A DNA stretch of 25,702 bases from a virus, in IMG/VR virus record IMGVR_UViG_3300036832_001125, positions 1 through 25,702 of that record. One strand, 5' to 3'. The position numbers and the translations under genes are program-made. Each line of letters opens with the position of its first letter. The first letter of the stretch is position 1. The notes under the pieces were generated by a model, which did not search any database, was not told where the DNA came from, and worked only from the letters and a program-made list of their open reading frames with translations. Below, piece after piece: positions 22,178 to 25,702 of this stretch.

Positions 22178-22907
22178 GCCTTCCTCCCTTTCCTTCGAGG
22201 AGTTCGCTTTGTACTTTCAGCAAGATCGAAGCTGCGGCGCACAATCTCGCAACCAACATGGCCCGATCGTCTTCCAGAACTAACTCGGAAGTCATGTCGG
22301 ACAGGTTGTCGCACATCTGGCAGGCTCGGACGACGGCGTGGGCGTACGTGTTCGCCGAGTTGATCTTCTTGGCCAACACCCGCTTGGAGACCTTGTGGTC
22401 GTTCAGCAGCGCCTTGGCCTGGGCGTAGAGGTGGCCGGGCATCCTCTTGCCCACGACGCTGGCCAATAGCTCGTCGATCTTCCGTCTGACGTCCTCGCCC
22501 ACGTCCTCCCTGGCCCTCAGTCTCCCCAGGGCCTCGTCGATGGCCCCGTGGCCCTGGGAGTTCAGCTTCCTCCAGGTGAACAGCTTGGCCCGATGGACCT
22601 TAGTTTCGTTGACGAACCTCAGTATGGCCTGGTAGCTGGAGCCGATCTCTCCCTTCGCGTCGATCAACTTGAGCCAGTTCTTGGCCTGGACCCTGACGTC
22701 CGGGTTCTTGTGCTGGTCCCGGAACACGATCAGCTGCCTGATCATTCGATAGCCATCGTCGTATATCCCTACGAGCTTGATCCCCTCCGCTATAGTGAAC
22801 CCGAGCCTCATCGTCTCCTCCACCCTGACCGTCAGAGGCTCCATCTCGGCCGGGAGGTTGTTGATCACTTGGCTCATGGTCAGAGACCTATCCAGTGTGT
22901 GCTTCAT
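22122..22907 (-). CDS. Helical phage protein, unknown function
   Basis: A 261-aa, almost entirely helical protein (INNLPAEMEPLTVRVEETMRLG, IKLVGIYDDGYRMIRQL, AKNWLKLIDAKGEIGSSYQ, IDEALGRLRAREDVG). Its C-terminal 19 residues (KGGRHDQARTGSDGSENLL) overlap the ParB-like start in another frame and may be an accidental extension from loss of an earlier stop. GGGAG precedes ATG 22907. No family can be named; it may be a structural or replication-associated protein. It is adjacent to the ParB-like gene and likely expressed with it. Confidence 0.68.
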   Translation of the reverse strand: MKHTLDRSLTMSQVINNLPAEMEPLTVRVEETMRLGFTIAEGIKLVGIYDDGYRMIRQLIVFRDQHKNPDVRVQAKNWLKLIDAKGEIGSSYQAILRFVNETKVHRAKLFTWRKLNSQGHGAIDEALGRLRAREDVGEDVRRKIDELLASVVGKRMPGHLYAQAKALLNDHKVSKRVLAKKINSANTYAHAVVRACQMCDNLSDMTSELVLEDDRAMLVARLCAAASILLKVQSELLEGKGGRHDQARTGSDGSENLLHSD

Positions 22908-22932
22908 GTCAGCTCCCTGTAGTTGTCGTTGG

Positions 22933-23082
22933 TCACTTCAAGCAATAAACGGCAAGTGCGAGCCAGCCCATGATTTCAAATTCTGTGTCGCCTTTGCCAT
23001 TCCATGCGCGTACGATGTGTAAGCTTGCACTGAGCAGCGCCACGGCGGCAACAGCTCCTCGAATGGCATATAGGACACCCAT
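22933..23082 (-). CDS. Very small membrane protein
   Basis: A 49-aa gene read by hand, MGVLYAIRGAVAAVALLSAS... to IMGWLALAVYCLK and TGA (22933-22935). AAAAGGAG lies seven bases before ATG 23082, a very good site. There is one clear hydrophobic helix (residues about 3-23) and a second short hydrophobic segment near the end (about 38-48), separated by a charged turn (RAWNGKGDTEFE). It is probably a small inner-membrane protein; in an early region this could be a superinfection or host-modifying factor. Function unknown. Confidence 0.7.
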   Translation of the reverse strand: MGVLYAIRGAVAAVALLSASLHIVRAWNGKGDTEFEIMGWLALAVYCLK

Positions 23083-23098
23083 CAAGCTACTCCTTTTC

Positions 23099-24551
23099 TC
23101 AAATCAACCATTCGCGATAGTCGTCTCCGGTTATCTGGCTGGCCAGGTCGATCTTCTTTCTCAGCGCCTGGATGATCTTCTCCTCCACGGTGCCGGGGAC
23201 GATCAAGTCCACGTACGCCGTGTTGTCCGTCTTGGCCATGTCCTTGGCCCGCTCCTGGCTCTGGTCTCTGTGCTCGAGGTTGTTCGTGCTGCTGTAGTAG
23301 ACTACGAGGTTGGCCACGTCCCACTTCCGTCCCCGTCCCCCGCTGCCCGCTGTGGCGATCATGAACCGGCAGTCGGGGTCACCAGTGAAGCGCTTGTCTT
23401 CCGCTTCACGGGTCGCCGCATTCCCGCCCCAAAACAGCGCGACGGAGTTTTCTCCGTAGCGCTTTGTGAGGGCAGCGGCGACCTTCCTGATCGAGTAGTC
23501 ATAGGAGCACCAGATGATCGCCTTGCCGTCGTACTCCTCGAGAAGACTGAGAAGCGCTTCCGTGCGCTTCTCAGGAATTTCCCGCAGAACCCCTTCGGCG
23601 TCCCGCGTGTACCCCATCAAGAGCTGGTGCAGCCTCAGCATCTGGACGATGACCAATTGAGCGGTGACCAGCCCGCCGTCCTCTAGCTCTGCCACGCAGT
23701 CCTTCTTCAGACTGGCGTAGGCTTTCTTCTGGTCTTCCGTCATTTCTACATGACGGAAGATCCAGGTCACCGGGAGGTCGACAATATCTTCTAACCGCAC
23801 TCGGTACGAATGCGGCTCGATGCTGGCGTACAGCTCGGGCAGGTTCTTGAAGCCTCGCACCATCGGGACGAGCCAACGGATGCCTGGCATCTGGACCTTG
23901 ACCACGATCGCGTAGCGGGCGCGAAACAAGGTGTAGCTGTTGTAGCCCAGGATGCCGTAGTCGAGGAAGGAGAACTGGCCGAACAGGTCCAGCGGGTCCC
24001 TCGGAGTCGGCAGCCCGCACAAGATGCGTCGATAGGAAGACAGCGGCTTCAGCTCTCTGACGGCGAACTTGGTCCGCTTGGTGTCGTGGCCCTTGATCGT
24101 AGTACTCTCGTCGATGATGACCTCGGCCCGCCTCTGGCCGACGAACTCCTTCAAGCAATCCCTGACCCTGTCCACCGTGCTGGTGGCCTCGATGTTGGCT
24201 AGCAGTAGTCGTGGTCGTCTGTTGTCGTTGTGGCGTGCTAAAAAGACGAAGAGCCTTGTCGTGGGCGGCCCCGCCTCGGGTCTCCCAGACGTGGACTAGT
24301 GATCTGTCGTAAAGGTCCTTGCTGGCGTGCTTCTCGAACTCGTCCCTCCAGGTCCGATACACTCCGGCAGGCGCCAACACCAAGAGGTCCTTGACCTCCT
24401 CCGCCAGCTCCATCGCGCCGAAGTCGTCGAGCGCAGTCTTGGTCTTGCCTGTCCTCATCGCCATCAAAAGAGCGAAGGCCTTTCGCCCCCTCATCTTCGC
24501 CTCTCCGGTGTGTTGGTGAGGACGACAGGGCAGAGCCGGTTGGTAGGTCAT
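23099..24551 (-). CDS. SNF2-type DNA helicase with a one-base frame break
   Basis: A predicted superfamily 2 (SNF2-like) helicase of about 483 aa if the frame is corrected. Motif I (AMRTGKTKTALDD) lies near residues 31-43 in the first frame. Motif II (VIIDESTTIK), a GLPTPRDPLDLFGQ segment, the C-terminal helicase domain (KAIIWCSYDYSIRKV, then TAGSGGRGRKWDVAN) and motif VI (QSQERAKDM) are all in the second. The two frames meet near 24235-24250 at a run of five T (minus strand), where one extra base is present. Frame 1 runs from ATG 24551 and stays open to 23571; frame 2 carries conserved RPRLLLANIEATST. Either a mutation, a sequencing or assembly error, or +1 frameshifting joins them. ATG 24551 overlaps the previous stop. 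Confidence 0.85.
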
Positions 24552-24823
24552 CTCCGCTTCTCCGTCCAAACTTCGATAGGCCACGGACCGCTCCGTTTGC
24601 CCTTTCTGATGCGGAAGGGCTCCCGGTTCTGATCGACCTTCCTGATCAGCTGGGTCAAGGTGGCCCGGATGATCGCTCTGGCGTTGAACGGCTCTCCTTC
24701 TTTGGCGTATCTCTTCAGCGTAATTTCCTCAGTGTTGATCCTGCTACCGTTCTTGGGAATGAGGTCGAGCAACTTCTGCTCGCCGTCCGAGTATGGTATC
24801 TTCGTCGCAGCGGTCATATCCAT
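24548..24823 (-). CDS. Small winged-helix protein
   Basis: A 91-aa protein: IPYSDGEQKLLDLIPKNGSRINTEEITLKRY, then NARAIIRATLTQLIRKVDQNREPFRIRKGKRSGPWPIEVW. This reads as helix-turn-helix plus wing and resembles short winged-helix proteins next to phage helicase genes. It would bind DNA, possibly as an accessory of the downstream helicase, whose ATG overlaps its stop. Two close Met codons (24823 and 24817) are both possible starts; GGGAGG and GGAG sites precede them. Confidence 0.72.
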   Translation of the reverse strand: MDMTAATKIPYSDGEQKLLDLIPKNGSRINTEEITLKRYAKEGEPFNARAIIRATLTQLIRKVDQNREPFRIRKGKRSGPWPIEVWTEKRR

Positions 24824-24855
24824 AGCTCCAATCCTCCCCGATCTTCTTATGTGAA

Positions 24856-24883
24856 ATGAGGGCGGCCGCGAGGCCACCCTCAT
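24856..24883 (-). terminator. Leftward hairpin, probable weak intrinsic terminator
   Basis: Read leftward, the RNA ATGAGGGTGGCC, a TCGC loop and GGCCGCCCTCAT form a 12-bp stem including one U-G wobble. On the + strand the same position is a C-A mismatch, so the hairpin fits leftward transcription. Only a short T-run (TTT) follows, so termination is likely partial. It separates the histone-like gene from the helicase group. Confidence 0.6.
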
Positions 24884-24906
24884 CTTTGCGCGGATTGCGG
24901 GCATGG

Positions 24907-25569
24907 TCAGCGACCGGACTTGGACGCCAAGGTGACCGTGGTCTCCTCGCCCCGGCCCTCGTACTCGACTGGCTTATAGGGCAGCCGCTTCTCCTCGATC
25001 ATCATGTTCAGACCGACGATCACGGCCTTGACCTTGAGACGGTTCTCGTCATCGCCCTTCCCGTAGACGCTCTTGGCGACTTCGGTCAAGGTCACCGGCT
25101 TGTTCTTCTTGGCGTGCAGGACGAGCAGGACCTTCTCTCGGTTGGTCCCCTCGCGGGTTCCGAACTCTCCCGCCGGTCCGTTGCGCTTTTCCGCCGCCGC
25201 CTTCTGAGCGGCCACCGGCTTGGCCCTCGCGGCCTTCTTCGCGACGACCTTCTTGGCGGCAGGCTTCTTGGCGGTCGATGACTTAACCATCTTTTTAGTC
25301 TCCTGGTTTGAGGGCGGAGGAGCTTCCTCCGCTGCTTCCTCGGGTGGTGCTGCAGTCTCTACTTCCCCAGAGGCGATCTTGGCCCGTTGGGCCTCGATGG
25401 CCTCGGCCAGAGCCTCGCAGCGTTTGGCTCCAGTCTCCGGGTCTCGGAAGCGCCGAGAGATTGGCTTGGCCGTCAACCCCAACGCCTTCGCTTCCTCGAC
25501 TAGCTCGTTGTACTTCTTGACGTGATCCTCCTCGCCCGATGGGGTCGCAGCATCTTCGTCACCAGTCAT
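24907..25569 (-). CDS. Histone H1-like/winged-helix protein with possible internal start
   Basis: A 220-aa protein. The N-terminal part (1-90) is acidic and helical, with EEDHVKKYNELVEEAKALGLTAKPISRRF and a Pro/Glu/Ala linker. The middle (about 94-130) is Lys/Ala-rich with repeated AKK/AAKK steps, like H1-type or HU-tail sequences that bind DNA without specificity. The C-terminus (about 140-215) fits a winged helix (EKVLLVLHAKKNKPVTLTEVAKSVYGKG, then LPYKPVEYEGRGEETTVTLAS). AAGGAG lies nine bases before ATG 25569. A second in-frame ATG at 25290 has its own AGGAG nine bases upstream and would give a 127-aa form of the Lys-rich and winged-helix part alone. The upstream frame to 25701 is not believed. 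Confidence 0.74.
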   Translation of the reverse strand: MTGDEDAATPSGEEDHVKKYNELVEEAKALGLTAKPISRRFRDPETGAKRCEALAEAIEAQRAKIASGEVETAAPPEEAAEEAPPPSNQETKKMVKSSTAKKPAAKKVVAKKAARAKPVAAQKAAAEKRNGPAGEFGTREGTNREKVLLVLHAKKNKPVTLTEVAKSVYGKGDDENRLKVKAVIVGLNMMIEEKRLPYKPVEYEGRGEETTVTLASKSGR

Positions 25570-25702
25570 GATGGTCGTCTCCTTGGTTTTTGCCTTCCCC
25601 AACCCTCGATCATAGTCCTGGGCGATCGATGGTCCAGAACTTTTTCTTTCTCTTTCATAGACGAGGTCGTCATTGGCGAACGCCTGGACGATCCCGATCA
25701 TC

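Noticed and set aside
23571-24200. Frame-1 continuation of the helicase as a separate protein
   Set aside because: Beyond the T-run its sequence is low-complexity and lacks motifs, while the other frame carries all conserved helicase motifs.
1-25702. tRNA genes, integrase, IS elements
   Set aside because: No cloverleaf, T-loop motif, transposase or recombinase sequence was seen in either strand.

Overview
The window is part of a tailed bacteriophage (or prophage) genome. Its GC-rich coding sequence, Shine-Dalgarno-led starts and dense ATGA-type gene overlaps fit a phage of a GC-rich proteobacterium. The baseplate genes follow the phage Mu order (gp43-gp48-like), so the virion is probably contractile (myovirus-like). 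No integrase, tRNA, capsid or terminase gene is visible, so host and lifestyle cannot be fixed from this sequence.

Layout. Positions 1-12753 are a rightward late operon: the end of a gp43-like protein, then gp44 (hub), gp45 (spike), gp46, gp47 (baseplate J) and gp48-like wedge proteins. A receptor-binding locus follows: a large fibre, a DUF4376-containing protein, two collagen-like fibres and a stand-alone fibre tip, mixed with small conserved phage proteins. The operon ends with a small two-helix membrane protein and a cysteine-rich endolysin. Positions 14081-25569 are a leftward operon of about 25 mostly small genes: winged-helix and HTH proteins, several small zinc-finger-like proteins, a ParB-like protein, an SNF2-type helicase whose reading frame is broken by one base, and a 262-aa protein with features reminiscent of the RAMP (Cas7-like) fold. 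Three small genes were recovered or re-delimited by hand (14874-15044, 19204-19380, 22933-23082).

The most unusual content is non-coding. Two stretches of roughly 0.9 and 1.2 kb (about 13045-13945 and 15340-16512) are built almost entirely of five-base words beginning with G, mostly GC (pattern GCNNN), broken by four-base words GCCC or GCCT about every 9-10 pentamers. This gives a super-period near 49-55 bp. The inner bases vary freely while the G/C spacing persists. Both arrays lie on the same strand. Array A is closed at its left end by a strong leftward intrinsic terminator (12777-12820), and each array is separated from the next gene to its right or left by a perfect 10-14 bp hairpin. I infer that they are transcribed leftward as long non-coding RNA or 3' extensions of the early operon. 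This is the best candidate here for an undescribed element.

The late genes would build the tail tip, recognise the host and lyse it. The leftward genes look like early/middle functions: DNA transactions, regulation and host takeover.
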